A stretch of 64,000 bases of DNA from Tangfeifania diversioriginum (lineage in GTDB: Bacteria > Bacteroidota > Bacteroidia > Bacteroidales > Prolixibacteraceae), in the NCBI GenBank assembly GCA_945873105.1, contig CAMCBW010000001.1, forward strand, positions 1 to 64,000, given 5' to 3'. Below, in pieces: positions 1 through 10,800 of this stretch. Made by a program: the position numbers and the translations under genes. Position 1 is the stretch's first letter; each line of letters begins with the position of its first letter. The notes under the pieces were generated by a model, which did not search any database, was not told where the DNA came from, and was given only the letters and a program-made list of their open reading frames with translations.

Positions 1-540
1 AACAAAATAACCAAACAGGTACTGAGGGGACTCAGGTTTGAGGAGTCATTGGAATTGAACAAGACGCCCATGCCAGGGATAGGAGATCTCCTCAACGAAA
101 CCTATCTGGCAGAAATGCCCAAACAGCTGAAGCTGGTGCCGGGGGCCATCAAGGTACTGGATTATCTCCACCACAACTACAGGATGGCCATTGTAACGAA
201 TGGCTTCAAGGAGGTTCAGGTAGACAAGCTGGTACAGTCAGGATTGAAAAAATATTTCGACAAGGTGTTTATCTCCGAAGTGGTAGGTGCCCAGAAGCCC
301 CACAAAATGATTTTCGAACATGCCGTGAAGTCCATGAATGCTCCCAAAAAGAGGAGCCTGATGATCGGTGATTCCTGGGAAGCTGATATTGTAGGTGCAC
401 GAATGTTTGGGATGGACCAGGTATATTATTGTCCGGACCCGAATCGGCGACCATCTCCGGAAGAAGATTCCGCCAGCCTATCTTTGAAGTCCACGACGAC
501 CATTATTACCCATCTGGAGCAATTGATGGGGATACTATGA
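1..540 (+). CDS. HAD-family hydrolase (YjjG-like nucleotidase), 5' end cut off by window
   Basis: The frame is open from the first base, so the true start lies outside the window and only the C-terminal 179 residues are seen. The visible part has the HAD core: the motif II context IVTNG, then the conserved lysine in GAQKPHKMIF, then the acidic motif MIGDSWEADIVGA that binds the catalytic magnesium. The motif I DxD aspartates would lie upstream. The layout fits the YjjG group, which dephosphorylates (non-canonical) pyrimidine nucleotides and other small phosphate esters in the cytoplasm. An internal TTG at 49 could be read as a start but would remove the catalytic N-terminus. The family call is solid; the substrate is inferred. 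Confidence 0.85.
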   Translation, partial: NKITKQVLRGLRFEESLELNKTPMPGIGDLLNETYLAEMPKQLKLVPGAIKVLDYLHHNYRMAIVTNGFKEVQVDKLVQSGLKKYFDKVFISEVVGAQKPHKMIFEHAVKSMNAPKKRSLMIGDSWEADIVGARMFGMDQVYYCPDPNRRPSPEEDSASLSLKSTTTIITHLEQLMGIL

Positions 541-1199
541 GCCAAATGACGAAAATTGAGGTGCAAAGATTGGCTATTTGACCTTTGGACGGGTAAATCA
601 GAATATGTAATAAGGTAAATATATTAATATATGTCGATTTTTGACGAATAGGAAGCGATACTTCATGAGATCTATTTTGTTTAAATAGTAGAAAAATGAG
701 ATATACCCCCTATTTTTTATGTGTTTACATGTTGAAAAATGATAAAATATCAAATAGACCCCCTAAAAAATGACCATGACCTTAAGTAATTGTTAAATTG
801 CCTGTTTCGAAGAGTTTTTGTACAAGCTAGCCCAACAAATAATGTGCAAAAATTAAAGGTCAGATTTACAATAGTATAGAATTCTACTCTTGTGGTCGTT
901 TGGTTGAATTTATGACTTTTGTCATATTAAATAGCTGTTAGTCAATAAAAAGAATCCCTTCAGGCTATTGCAGGATCTTTTTCTTTAAATATATTTGCAT
1001 CGTGTAACAATTTTTAACACATTTGTTGTTTGAGGTAGGAATCTACTGGAGAAAGTGGGTTTTGTGCTTTAAAACGGCATTTTTGGCTATGTCTGGCTGG
1101 AAATTTGACATTTTTTATAAATTGTTCGAAAAAACAGGCAATTTTTGTTTCACTAACTATATTAAAGTTCTTTTTTTGTTTAACGCTAAAAATTTGTCT
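541..1199. other. Intergenic region upstream of SusC1
   Basis: AT-rich 659-base spacer with no convincing gene. It holds two direct copies of ACCCCCTA (705-712 and 758-765) and a promoter (967-997). The frame of SusC1 stays open back to 1023, but the 59 extra codons encode no signal peptide and are read here as untranslated leader. Confidence 0.6.
967..997 (+). promoter_or_regulatory. Promoter of the SusC1 operon
   Basis: ATTG at 967-970, a 19-base spacer and TATATTTG at 990-997 match the Bacteroidota consensus TTTG-N19-21-TAnnTTTG. Transcription would start near 1004, giving a leader of about 195 bases before the chosen ATG at 1200. Confidence 0.7.
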
Positions 1200-4100
1200 A
1201 TGAGAAAAATTTCGCTGTTGCTTGTATTCCTCGGTTTTATAGGATTACAAGTTGTCTTCGCACAGACCCGTCAAATAACGGGTATTGTGACTTCCGGCGA
1301 TGATGGCACCTCTATTCCGGGGGTATCGGTCGTTGTGAAGGGATCAACGCTTGGGACTACTACCGACATGGATGGTAAGTTCACCCTGAAGGTTCCTGAA
1401 GGTGCAAAGACACTTTCCGTAACTTTTGTAGGGATGTCTTCCACGGAAGTGACGTTAACCTCCGCAAGCAATTACAAAATTGTGCTGCAGTCAGAGAACG
1501 TCAGTGTCGACGAAGTTATTGTTACTGCAATGGGTATCAAGAGGAAACCCAAAGAGATGGGTGTCGCCACAGCAAAAGTTGACAACCAGGAGCTGACCAA
1601 TGCCGGTGCTTCCAACGTAATGAATGGAATGGCCGCAAAGGTTTCCGGGTTACAAATCAATACAATCAACAACGGTGTGAATCCGGATACCAAGATTACC
1701 CTTCGCGGTAACCGCCACTTCCTGGCTTCCAACCAGGCATTGGTTGTTTTGGACGGCGTACCGGTCAGTGCAACTTACCTGAACTCCATCAACCCGAACG
1801 ACATCGCCGATGTGAACGTGTTGAAGGGTGCTTCGGCTGCTGCACTTTATGGCAACGATGCTTCCAACGGGGTTATGATCGTAACTACCAAAAAAGGGGA
1901 AAAGGGAAAATTGACGGTTAAAGTCAGTAACATCACCACCTTCGAACAGATCTCCTACCTGCCGAATCTTCAAACCCGTTTTGGCGGTGGTTCAAGCGAG
2001 ACCATTTTCAACTCTGATCCCAACTACACCATGTGGGTGGGCGACGGAAGAAATACTGACCCTTATACCTCCTACGAAAACCAGACTTATGGTCCTGAAT
2101 TCAACGGCCAGATGGTAATCTTGGGCGGTAAACTGGTGGACGGAACCTACCAGATGGTGCCTTACAGTGCTGTTAAAAATCAAAAGTTGAATTTCTTCGA
2201 CATCGGTCACTCCATTCAGAACGACATTTCTGTATCGGGTGGTGATGAGAAGGGGCACTTCTACCTTTCCGCACAGGATGTGAACAGTACAGGTACAATT
2301 CCGGACGATACCAACAGGAGGTCAGGTGCCCGTATGGCAGCCGGACGTAAATATGGGATGTTCAGTGCAGAGTATTCACTCAGCTTTACCAGAACAAAAA
2401 CCAGCACCTCGGGTGGTGACATGAACCAAAACCGTCCTGTTTACTGGAATGTATTGAATACTCCTCCCCATGTTCCAATTACGGAATACAAGGACATCGA
2501 GAACAATCCATTTGCACAGTTGGATGGTTATTTCAATGCTTACTATCCAAACCCTTACTGGCAGATCAAGCACTCCCGCCAGAATCAGATGCGCAACGAC
2601 GTAATGGGTTCTGTCAACCTCTCGCTCAAACCAACCAAGTGGATGGAGATCAGCAACCGTTCGGGTATTGTTTACAACGGTATCAACAACCACAACTACA
2701 AGGATGAGGCAATTTACAACTCATACTCCCATTCAGATCCATGGAGCCAGGGTCACATGGGAACCTCCTCTCCCTACAAGGCAACTTCCAGCGATCAGAT
2801 GCGCAACACCTTCATCCTGACCAACGACTTCCTGGTTACTTTCGATCAGAAATTCGGTGAATTCACTTTGAAGGCGATTGCAGGTAACTCCATCTACAGT
2901 CAGAAATATGAATCCATCTTCGATGCCGCTGACGGTGGTTTAGTAATCCCGGGATTGTACAACATCAGCAACCGTGTTGGGGAAGCTACCATTTCTCAAA
3001 CTTCGCTGGAACGTAATTCAATTGGTATTTTTGGTGACTTAACTGTTGGCTACAAGGACTACGCATTCCTTCACCTCTCAGGTCGTAATGACTGGGACTC
3101 CAGGTTGACCAAGGAGAACCGCTCCTTCTTCTACCCTGCAGTGGATGCCAGTTTGATTCTTTCCCAAATGTTCCCATCCATCGTTGACAACCAGGTACTC
3201 TCTTTTGCAAAAATCCGCGGAGGTTTCTCCCAGACAGGACAGATTGCGCTGAATGACTGGTACGGTACACTTCCAGCCTATTTCACCGCAGGCGGATTCC
3301 CCTATGGTTCCAATGCAGGTTTTGCCCTGAGTACAACGCTTAGCAACCCACTGTTGAAACCAGAAACCACCAAAGAAGTTGAGGTTGGTTTGGAGTTGAG
3401 CTTCCTGAAGAACAAGATTCATTTTGAGACCAATGCATACCAGTCCAAGACTTTTGACCAGACCATCCCTGCCAATCTATCGGCTACCACCGGTTATTAC
3501 AGCGCGCTGATCAATGCTGGTCAAATGGACAACAAGGGTATCGAGGCTGACCTTAAATTCACCCCGATCCTGAACCTGGGCAAGGTGACCTGGAATGCAT
3601 CTGTTGCCTATTCCTACATGACCTCTGAGGTTGTATCCATTCTTCCAGGTACTTTGGATGAATTGGGCGTCGGTGAAGCATCCTATGCCATTGTTGGTCA
3701 ACAGTTCCCTGCCATCAAGGTTACCGATGTACTGAGAACACCTGAAGGTGCCATCATCGTCAACAAGAATACAGGTCTTCCTACCAAGCAAACAGCCCTG
3801 GTAAATATCGGTCATGGTAACCCTAACCACACGTTGGGTATTTCAACTGACTTGAATTACAGAGGATTGCGTTTGTCTGCAACTGCAGAGTACCGCGGTG
3901 GTAACGTGATTGTAAATGCTGTTGGTAATGCACTTGACTTTACCGGAGTTTCCGAGCACTCTGCTCAAAACGGTCGTCAACCATTCATCATTCCAGGATC
4001 TGTGATTGAAACTTCCCCTGGTGTTTATACACCCAATACCACTGCACTTGTGCAGAATACAAGCAGGCCTTTCTGGGTAAATTCTGACTACCACAACGTA

Positions 4101-4379
4101 AACAGAACCTACACCACCAGTGCCGCATTCTGGAAATTGAGAGAAGTAGCATTGTCCTATGACGTTCCTGTGAAGAAACTTTTCGGTGGCAATGCCATCC
4201 AGGCAGCACAGGTTGCCCTGATAGGGCGTAACTTGCTGATGTTGCGTCCCAAATCCAACGTTTGGACAGACCCTGAGTTCAACAACTCTGCCGTTACCAC
4301 GAATGCTGTTGGTTATACCACGGAAGACCAGACGCCTCCTACCAGAGTATTTGGTTTTAGTGTAAAACTCACTTTCTAA
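1200..4379 (+). CDS. SusC/RagA-family TonB-dependent outer-membrane transporter (SusC1)
   Basis: A 1059-residue TonB-dependent transporter of the SusC class. It forms the barrel through which a substrate captured by the SusD lid protein enters the periplasm using TonB energy. The start is placed at 1200 because MRKISLLLVFLGFIG begins a typical signal peptide ending at FAQ; the longer frame from 1023 has none. After the signal come the carboxypeptidase-like regulatory domain (about 22-105, with TTTDMDGKFTLKVP), a DEVIVTAMG segment, the plug (about 115-230, with NPNDIADVNVLKGASAAALYG) and the barrel ending in KLTF. It is first in an operon with SusD1 19 bases downstream. The substrate is unknown; no glycoside hydrolase is nearby. 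Its N-terminal third closely resembles SusC2. Confidence 0.95.
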   Translation: MRKISLLLVFLGFIGLQVVFAQTRQITGIVTSGDDGTSIPGVSVVVKGSTLGTTTDMDGKFTLKVPEGAKTLSVTFVGMSSTEVTLTSASNYKIVLQSENVSVDEVIVTAMGIKRKPKEMGVATAKVDNQELTNAGASNVMNGMAAKVSGLQINTINNGVNPDTKITLRGNRHFLASNQALVVLDGVPVSATYLNSINPNDIADVNVLKGASAAALYGNDASNGVMIVTTKKGEKGKLTVKVSNITTFEQISYLPNLQTRFGGGSSETIFNSDPNYTMWVGDGRNTDPYTSYENQTYGPEFNGQMVILGGKLVDGTYQMVPYSAVKNQKLNFFDIGHSIQNDISVSGGDEKGHFYLSAQDVNSTGTIPDDTNRRSGARMAAGRKYGMFSAEYSLSFTRTKTSTSGGDMNQNRPVYWNVLNTPPHVPITEYKDIENNPFAQLDGYFNAYYPNPYWQIKHSRQNQMRNDVMGSVNLSLKPTKWMEISNRSGIVYNGINNHNYKDEAIYNSYSHSDPWSQGHMGTSSPYKATSSDQMRNTFILTNDFLVTFDQKFGEFTLKAIAGNSIYSQKYESIFDAADGGLVIPGLYNISNRVGEATISQTSLERNSIGIFGDLTVGYKDYAFLHLSGRNDWDSRLTKENRSFFYPAVDASLILSQMFPSIVDNQVLSFAKIRGGFSQTGQIALNDWYGTLPAYFTAGGFPYGSNAGFALSTTLSNPLLKPETTKEVEVGLELSFLKNKIHFETNAYQSKTFDQTIPANLSATTGYYSALINAGQMDNKGIEADLKFTPILNLGKVTWNASVAYSYMTSEVVSILPGTLDELGVGEASYAIVGQQFPAIKVTDVLRTPEGAIIVNKNTGLPTKQTALVNIGHGNPNHTLGISTDLNYRGLRLSATAEYRGGNVIVNAVGNALDFTGVSEHSAQNGRQPFIIPGSVIETSPGVYTPNTTALVQNTSRPFWVNSDYHNVNRTYTTSAAFWKLREVALSYDVPVKKLFGGNAIQAAQVALIGRNLLMLRPKSNVWTDPEFNNSAVTTNAVGYTTEDQTPPTRVFGFSVKLTF

Positions 4380-4398
4380 CATTAAAATGATACAAGAT

Positions 4399-5904
4399 AT
4401 GAACAAGAAAATATTAATCCTGTTAGTTTCCCTGGTGATGTTCGGAAGCTCCTGTTCTGATTTCCTTTCTGTGAACGAAAAGAATCCGAACAATGCCTCT
4501 GCAGTGCCACCCAAACTGTTGCTGCCAGCTGTTCTGAACAACATGGCAAGTATGATGAATACTCCTGGTAATTTTGATTTTATTTACCTGTGGCATGGTT
4601 TATGGTCTATCAGTTCAGGTTATAGTCAGCCTGCCGCATTGGTACAATACAATTTGTTGAACAGCAGCTACCAGGGCCCATTCAACAGTAGCTATGTCTA
4701 TGGACAGAACCTTACTGAGATTGAAAAGGCATCCACCGATCCCAAAGATGTTTACTACCTGGCTTCAGCCATGATTCTGAAAGCATATCTCTTTCAAAAC
4801 CTGGTGGATTTATGGGGTGACGTTCCCTATTCAGAGGCATTTAAATCCAACGAAGGCATCTTAAAACCTAAATACGACAAGCAGAAGGCCATCTACGAAG
4901 ATGTGGTTCTTAAACTGGATGCAGCAATTAAACTGATTCAAAATGCTCCGGCGACTGCCAATGCAGTTCCATCCAGCAGCGATATCATGTTTGGAGGCAA
5001 TATGACCAAATGGGCTAAATTTGCCAATACCATCAAGCTGAGGATGCTGGTTCACCAATCCGGTATGACCGGTCGCGATACCTACATCAAAGCAGCAATT
5101 GCCACAACAGCATCTGTCGGATACCTGGGAGCCGGTGAAAGTGCGCTGGTTAATCCTGGTTATGTAGAGTCTACAGGAAAAATGAATCCATTTTACAACA
5201 GGTACTACTCTGCTGCGGGCACTCAAAATTCGGATGGTGTTACCTACCACAATGCTGGAAGGGATGCGGTTGATTTTATGAATTCTTCTGCAGATCCGCG
5301 AATTGGTCGTTTCTTCAATCCTTATGCTGGTACCAGCTATGCCGGTAACTTTTTGGGACAAGCCGCTCCGCCGCTCACAGCTGCCAACACCTCCAAGCTT
5401 GGTTATTTGAAGGGTTCCAAAGGTCATATGATTGGTACTTTTGACAAATCGTCTCCGATCTTAACTGACTTCGAAAGTTTGTTTGTACAGGCTGAAGCTA
5501 CGGAGAGAGGTTTCCTGACCGGGACTTCTGCCAAGACTTTGTACAATTCTGCGATTGCTCAGTCATTTGTATATATGGGTTTGACCAGTGCCGAAGCAGC
5601 TGTGTATACTGCATCCGACAAATCCAATGTCAACTATGATTTGAATTCCAATAAAATTAACCTGATACTACAGCAGAAGTGGATTTCGCTGAATGGCGTT
5701 GCCCCGGTTGAAATCTGGACGGATTTCAGAAGATCTGGAATTCCTTCTTTTATTCATTGGAGTGAAGATGCAGCCAAGCAAAATCCTACCCCACCGGTAC
5801 GTCTGCTTGTGCCACAAAATGAAATTCTCTACAACAACGAAAACGTAGTTGCCTTGGGAACCATCAATGCCTTTACATCTAAAATATTCTGGCAGAATCG
5901 CTAA
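4399..5904 (+). CDS. SusD/RagB-family lipoprotein (SusD1, SusD-like_2 type)
   Basis: A 501-residue surface lipoprotein forming the substrate-binding lid over SusC1. The signal peptide MNKKILILLVSLVMFGSSC has its lipobox cysteine at residue 19; an ATG four codons upstream (4387) is less likely. The early SDFLSVNEKNPNNAS segment, the helical repeats around DPKDVYYLASAMILKAYLFQNL and the DVPYSEAF motif are standard for SusD proteins. The overall pattern is closer to the SusD-like_2 branch than to classical RagB. It lies 19 bases after SusC1 in the same operon. The ligand cannot be deduced from sequence. Confidence 0.93.
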   Translation: MNKKILILLVSLVMFGSSCSDFLSVNEKNPNNASAVPPKLLLPAVLNNMASMMNTPGNFDFIYLWHGLWSISSGYSQPAALVQYNLLNSSYQGPFNSSYVYGQNLTEIEKASTDPKDVYYLASAMILKAYLFQNLVDLWGDVPYSEAFKSNEGILKPKYDKQKAIYEDVVLKLDAAIKLIQNAPATANAVPSSSDIMFGGNMTKWAKFANTIKLRMLVHQSGMTGRDTYIKAAIATTASVGYLGAGESALVNPGYVESTGKMNPFYNRYYSAAGTQNSDGVTYHNAGRDAVDFMNSSADPRIGRFFNPYAGTSYAGNFLGQAAPPLTAANTSKLGYLKGSKGHMIGTFDKSSPILTDFESLFVQAEATERGFLTGTSAKTLYNSAIAQSFVYMGLTSAEAAVYTASDKSNVNYDLNSNKINLILQQKWISLNGVAPVEIWTDFRRSGIPSFIHWSEDAAKQNPTPPVRLLVPQNEILYNNENVVALGTINAFTSKIFWQNR

Positions 5905-5936
5905 TGATCGGTTGTTTAAATTTTAAAAAATTAAGT

Positions 5937-6854
5937 ATGAAAAATAAAGTAATATTGACACTCTCCTTTCTTGCCGGGATTATTCTTTTGAACTCCTGCC
6001 TGAAAGATGACATTGGAGAATACTGGAAGGATGACCTGGCTGGCAAGATGTATGCCACGGTCGCCGTTCCGACCCTTCAGTCCATGGCTTTGAAGCCGGT
6101 GGCCGGAGAAGTTCCATTTACCTTTTTGGTGAATATCGCGACAGATGCCCTTCCTACGGAGGATATCACGGTAAGTTTTGTAGTAGATCCTGCATCAGTT
6201 ACCAAGTACAATGCCGATTACAAAAAGAACTACAAGCCATTTCCGACTATTTCAATGACAACTACTTCATTGGTTATCAAGGCGGGTACACGTAATGGTT
6301 ATGCAAGTGGTAAGGTTTGGGGAGCAGAGGCTTTAAATGCATGTGATAATTTTATGGCTGCTATATCCATTTCTTCTGCCAAGACAGCTTCAGGTAAGGA
6401 GATTGCTATTGCTGGAAATATGAAATCCCATCTTCTTGCTTTGCCCATTTCTAACCCCTATGCGGCTGATTACCGCACAGTTGGATATCGTATCCGTCCT
6501 GGTAATGCTACAGAGCCAGTGGATGCCATTCAGACATTTGCAACTGCAGATTGTAAAACTGTCAGAAAAAATGGTTTTGGTAATTATGGAGCATATGATA
6601 TTACCATAGAAATCACTACAAACACAGTTGTAGTAGGTGGTGTAACCTGCTATAAGGTAATTGCTACTCCAATTGACCCAACTACCGGAGCATCTGTTGG
6701 TGGAATGTTTGACGTTTGGACTGGAGATCCGGCACAGGCGCCTGCCGACAAAACAATTAATTATTACAACCCTGTTAAGAAGCAGTTTGTTTTGAACTGT
6801 TATTACACTTTTACAGTAAACCGTATCATGTATGAAGTGAATACGAGGTTGTAG
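5937..6854 (+). CDS. DUF1735 (BT_3987-like) surface lipoprotein
   Basis: A 305-residue lipoprotein with a lipobox cysteine at residue 21 (ILLNSC). The start is at 5937 because the upstream in-frame ATG at 5904 would put eleven odd residues before the signal peptide. The N-terminal half (about 35-165) looks like the Ig-like DUF1735 domain, with ITVSFVVDPASVTKYNADY as the recognisable part. The C-terminal half starts at NPYAADYRTVGYRIRPG and resembles the companion domain in the same family. Such proteins are usually encoded after susD and are thought to be surface ligand-binding accessories. It sits third in the SusC1 operon. The binding function is inferred from family and context. Confidence 0.75.
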   Translation: MKNKVILTLSFLAGIILLNSCLKDDIGEYWKDDLAGKMYATVAVPTLQSMALKPVAGEVPFTFLVNIATDALPTEDITVSFVVDPASVTKYNADYKKNYKPFPTISMTTTSLVIKAGTRNGYASGKVWGAEALNACDNFMAAISISSAKTASGKEIAIAGNMKSHLLALPISNPYAADYRTVGYRIRPGNATEPVDAIQTFATADCKTVRKNGFGNYGAYDITIEITTNTVVVGGVTCYKVIATPIDPTTGASVGGMFDVWTGDPAQAPADKTINYYNPVKKQFVLNCYYTFTVNRIMYEVNTRL

Positions 6855-6898
6855 TCATTGTTGCTTTACTACATTAATTGTTTAAAATAATAAAAAAT

Positions 6899-7603
6899 AT
6901 GAAAAGAAAAATTTTATTTAGTGCGTTGCTGCCTGTTTTGTTTGGCTTGATTGCCTTGCAAAGCTGTACCAAGGAGGAGGGAGCTTTCACTGTGTATGCT
7001 TCCTTTACGGAACCAAAGGCCACTGCGCCTTTGGATGCTGCCCAGATATATGTAACCGGTACAACCGTCGATTTGAAATGGGCAACCGTAGACGCCGATG
7101 GTGATACACCCAAGGCGGATGTCTATTTTGGTAAGGAAGATGACCCTGCTTTGTTAAAAGCCGGCGTCGCTGCCCTTGTCTACAATGTTCCTGTTGCTAC
7201 TGGTAATACTTACTACTGGAGAGTGGTGATGACCGATGCCAACAATGTAAAGATCTCTAGTCCTGTCTTCAGTTTTACGGTATTGGTGAAGTATGACTTC
7301 AACAACATGATTGGCCTTTTTGATTGTAATGAGCCTGGATATGCTCATTATAACTGTAACATTACGAAGGTTAATGCCACCACCGTTTCAAATGACAATT
7401 TCTGGGATAGCGGCTGGACTGTTCAGTACGTATTCAATGCAGACGGGAGCAAGATTGATATCGTTCCGATTACCATTTCGGGATACAGTATCACCGGCAC
7501 CGGTGCATTTGACAAGATGACCGGTCAGTGGTATGTTCATTACAAAGTAATGCAGGGTACCAAGTTAATCGATGACAATACCCATACCTTTACCAAAAAG
7601 TAA
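6899..7603 (+). CDS. FN3-like domain lipoprotein of the SusC1 operon
   Basis: A 234-residue lipoprotein. MKRKILFSALL starts the signal peptide and the lipobox cysteine is residue 23 (ALQSC). Residues about 30-130 form a fibronectin-III-like strand pattern ending in NTYYWRVVMTDANNVKISS, as in SusE/SusF-like accessory proteins. The remaining 100 residues, starting near YDFNNMIGLFDCNEPG, are an unrecognised beta-rich domain. It is last in the SusC1 operon and is followed by a strong terminator at 7624-7655. It is probably a surface-exposed accessory binding protein; the ligand is unknown. Confidence 0.7.
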   Translation: MKRKILFSALLPVLFGLIALQSCTKEEGAFTVYASFTEPKATAPLDAAQIYVTGTTVDLKWATVDADGDTPKADVYFGKEDDPALLKAGVAALVYNVPVATGNTYYWRVVMTDANNVKISSPVFSFTVLVKYDFNNMIGLFDCNEPGYAHYNCNITKVNATTVSNDNFWDSGWTVQYVFNADGSKIDIVPITISGYSITGTGAFDKMTGQWYVHYKVMQGTKLIDDNTHTFTKK

Positions 7604-7623
7604 TTTTACTTGATACGATTGAA

Positions 7624-7655
7624 AAAGAGCTTCCCCTTGGGAGGCTCTTTTTTTT
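7624..7655 (+). terminator. Intrinsic terminator of the SusC1 operon
   Basis: An 11-bp stem (AAAGAGCTTCC with GGAGGCTCTTT, one G-T pair), a 5-base loop and a run of T residues, 20 bases after the FN3 lipoprotein stop codon. Confidence 0.9.
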
Positions 7656-7749
7656 GGGGATGAGAATTACACATTTCATGTTGGGATGAAGGGGGGGAGG
7701 TTACGATAAATAAGTTGTTTTTTAGAATATTTCTTGATAAATTGGGAAT

Positions 7750-7781
7750 ATTGGTTATTATTGATTATTTACATATGTTTG
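7750..7781 (+). promoter_or_regulatory. Promoter of the SusC2-SusD2 operon
   Basis: TATGTTTG at 7774-7781 is a good -7 box, with ATTG at 7750-7753 about 20 bases upstream as the -33 element. The leader to the ATG at 7879 would be about 90 bases. Confidence 0.6.
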
Positions 7782-7878
7782 TATAAATAGACAAAATTTA
7801 ACATTTCGACAGAAGATCGGGCAATGATAAAGATCGTCTAGTGATTTGCAAGCCATGTTTAACCTTAAAAAAAGATCG

Positions 7879-10800
7879 ATGAAAAAATTTTCGCTGTTGC
7901 TTACTTTCCTCTGTTTGATTGGGACGCAACTGGTTTTTTCTCAAACCAGGGATGTTTCAGGGGTGGTTACCTCTGCAGATGATGGGTCGACGATTCCAGG
8001 TGCCTCAATTGTAGTCAAGGGGACTACTGTCGGTACTGTTACCGATATGGAGGGTCGTTTCACTTTAAAAATTCCAAACGGGGCCAAAAATTTAACCATC
8101 TCTTTCGTAGGTTTTGCTGCGACAGATGTTGCAATTACGGATGCCAAGACTTACAAGATTGTCTTGCAATCGGAACGTGTTGCTGTGGATGAAGTTGTTG
8201 TTGTTGCATTTGGTACGGCAAAGAAGTCAAGTTTGACTGGTGCAATTACCTCTGTGAATGCAGCCTCTTTGGAGAAGAGACCGGTAACCAATGTGCTGTC
8301 AGCACTTTCGGGTACGGCAGCGGGAGTCCAGGTGAATACCTCCTATGGACAGCCCGGAAGTGACCCAACTATACGGATCAGGGGTTTTGGTTCTGTGAAC
8401 TACTCATCAGAACCGTTGATCGTATTGGACGGATCTCCATTCAACGGAGTAATGGCCAACATCAATCCTTCGGATATTGAAACCATCAACTTCCTGAAGG
8501 ATGCTGCCTCGACAGCGCTTTATGGCGCCAGAGGTTCCAACGGGGTGATCATGATCACCACCAAAAAAGGTAAAAAAGAAAAATTAAGCATCAATACAAC
8601 CATTTCCCAGGGGGTGTCCGGTAGAGGTCTTCCTGAATATGACAGGATTGACGCCTTCCAGTATTACCCCATCATGTGGGAGTCGCTGAGAAACAGTTTG
8701 GTTACAGCTACCAGGCCTATCGATCAGGCAAGTATACTGGCATCAGGATCTACCTCCAATGGTATTGTTTCGCAACTTGGCTACAATCCATACAAAGGTA
8801 TTGCCAATGACCAGGTGGTAGGTGTGGATGGAAAACTTAATCCTGCAGCCAATACGCTGCTATGGGATGATACAGACTGGTACTCACCGGTCGAGCAATT
8901 GGGCAACAGAACGGATGCCACGGTGACGGCCAATGGTGGATCAGAGATGGTAGACTACTATCTTTCTGCCGGTTACACCTCAGACCATGGCTGGATCAAA
9001 AAGACCGATTACGAGCGTATCACCGCAAGGGGTAACATCAATGTAACTCCCAAAAAATGGCTCACTTTCGGGGCAAATATCAGTGCCTCCTACAATACTT
9101 CCAATTCCGCTAATACTGATAGTAACACCGGTTATGCAAACCCTGTTTATTTTGCCAGGACAATGGGCCCGATCTATCCGGTTTACCTCCACAACAGGGC
9201 TACAGGAGATTACCTGCTGGATGCCATGGGGGAAAGGCAGTGGGACATCGGCGGACAGGTTATACAGGATGGTATTACCTATGGTGCCAGGGCACAGAAC
9301 AATGGTCGTCATGGTATTGCCGAGCACATGCTGAACGACAGGAGTTTTGAAAGGAATACCGTACAGTCAAGGGTCTATTCTGAATTTTCTTTCCTGAAGG
9401 ATTTTAAATTCCGCCTTTCCAATTCCATCGACATCAACAATGCCTATTCAGGCAGGTATGAAAATACCAAAGTTGGTGACGGAGCTCCATCCGGGCGTTC
9501 TACCAGAACCAATTCGGTAAGGTACACCATTACCAACAGCCAGATTCTTACCTACAACAAGAATTTCGGCAAGCATGAAGTAAAAGTTATGGCAGGCCAC
9601 GAAGCCTACAAGAATCAGTACAAGGAGCTCTACGGCTTTCGTCAGGGTCAGGTAATTCCGGATAATTCGGAGTTGATCAACTTCACCACGACCAACAGCC
9701 TCTCCTCCTATGTCGACAACCACCGTACAGAGGGCTTCATTTCCCGGGCCACCTATGGTTATGAGAATGGCAAGTATACCTTTGAAACCTCTTTCAGAAG
9801 GGATGGTTCCTCAAAGTTTGAAAGTCAGGTAAGATGGGGTAACTTCTACTCCTTTGGTGGAGGATGGAAGATTAACAGCGAAAGTTTCCTTTCAGATGTG
9901 AAATGGGTTGACCTGCTAAAATTGAGAGCCTCTTATGGACTGAATGGGAACGACGGAGGTATCAGCTATTATGCCTGGCAGGTTCTTTACAACTACAATT
10001 TCAATGCGGCAGAACCTGGTTATATTCAATCGACCGTACCCGGAAATCCTGCGCTTCAGTGGGAGACCACTGCCCAAACGGATGTGGGTGTTGAGTTCAG
10101 TATCTTTAACAACTTGTTGAGAGGAACTGTCGACTGGTACAACAAAGAATCCAGGGACCTTATTTTTGCGGTGCCACTTGCACCAACCACCGGTTATACT
10201 TCTCAAAACAGAAATATCGGTAAACTTTTCAACCGAGGTTTTGAAGTGGATTTGACGGCGCAAATTGTTAAAAGCAAGAATTTTAGCTTCAACCTCAACG
10301 TGATTGCCGCTACCAACAAGAACCAGATTACTGAATTGCCGGAAAAAAATCGTGAAAAGGGCATTATTTCAGGAAGCTACAAGCGTGTAGAAGGTGGTTC
10401 AATTTATGACTATTGGCTGCGTCAATGGTATGGGGTAGATCCTGCTAATGGCGATGCACTCTACCTGTTTGATGAGGCATTGGTTTGGGCCGATACGGAT
10501 TGCAAGACCATGGCAGATGGACAGAAGGTTACCTCCAATCAGGCGAAGGCCAAATACGATTGGGCTGGCACCAGTATGCCGGATGTTTTCGGGTCTGTAA
10601 CTCCCTCCTTCAGCGTTTACGGAATAGATATCTCCATGCAGTTTAACTATTCGATTGGGGGAAAATCTTACGACAACAACTGGGCATCGCTGATGTCTAC
10701 CGGTGGTATGGGTTCCGCGAAGTCGGTGGATATTCTGGATCGTTGGACAACTCCAGGCCAGATTACCAATGTACCAAGAATGGACAATTCCAAGACCACC

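Noticed and set aside
1023-1199. N-terminal extension of SusC1
   Set aside because: The extra 59 codons precede a perfect signal peptide, so they would prevent export; they are read as leader RNA.
3843-4544. 233-codon minus-strand frame inside SusC1/SusD1
   Set aside because: It lies fully antisense to well-supported genes and has no recognisable domain.
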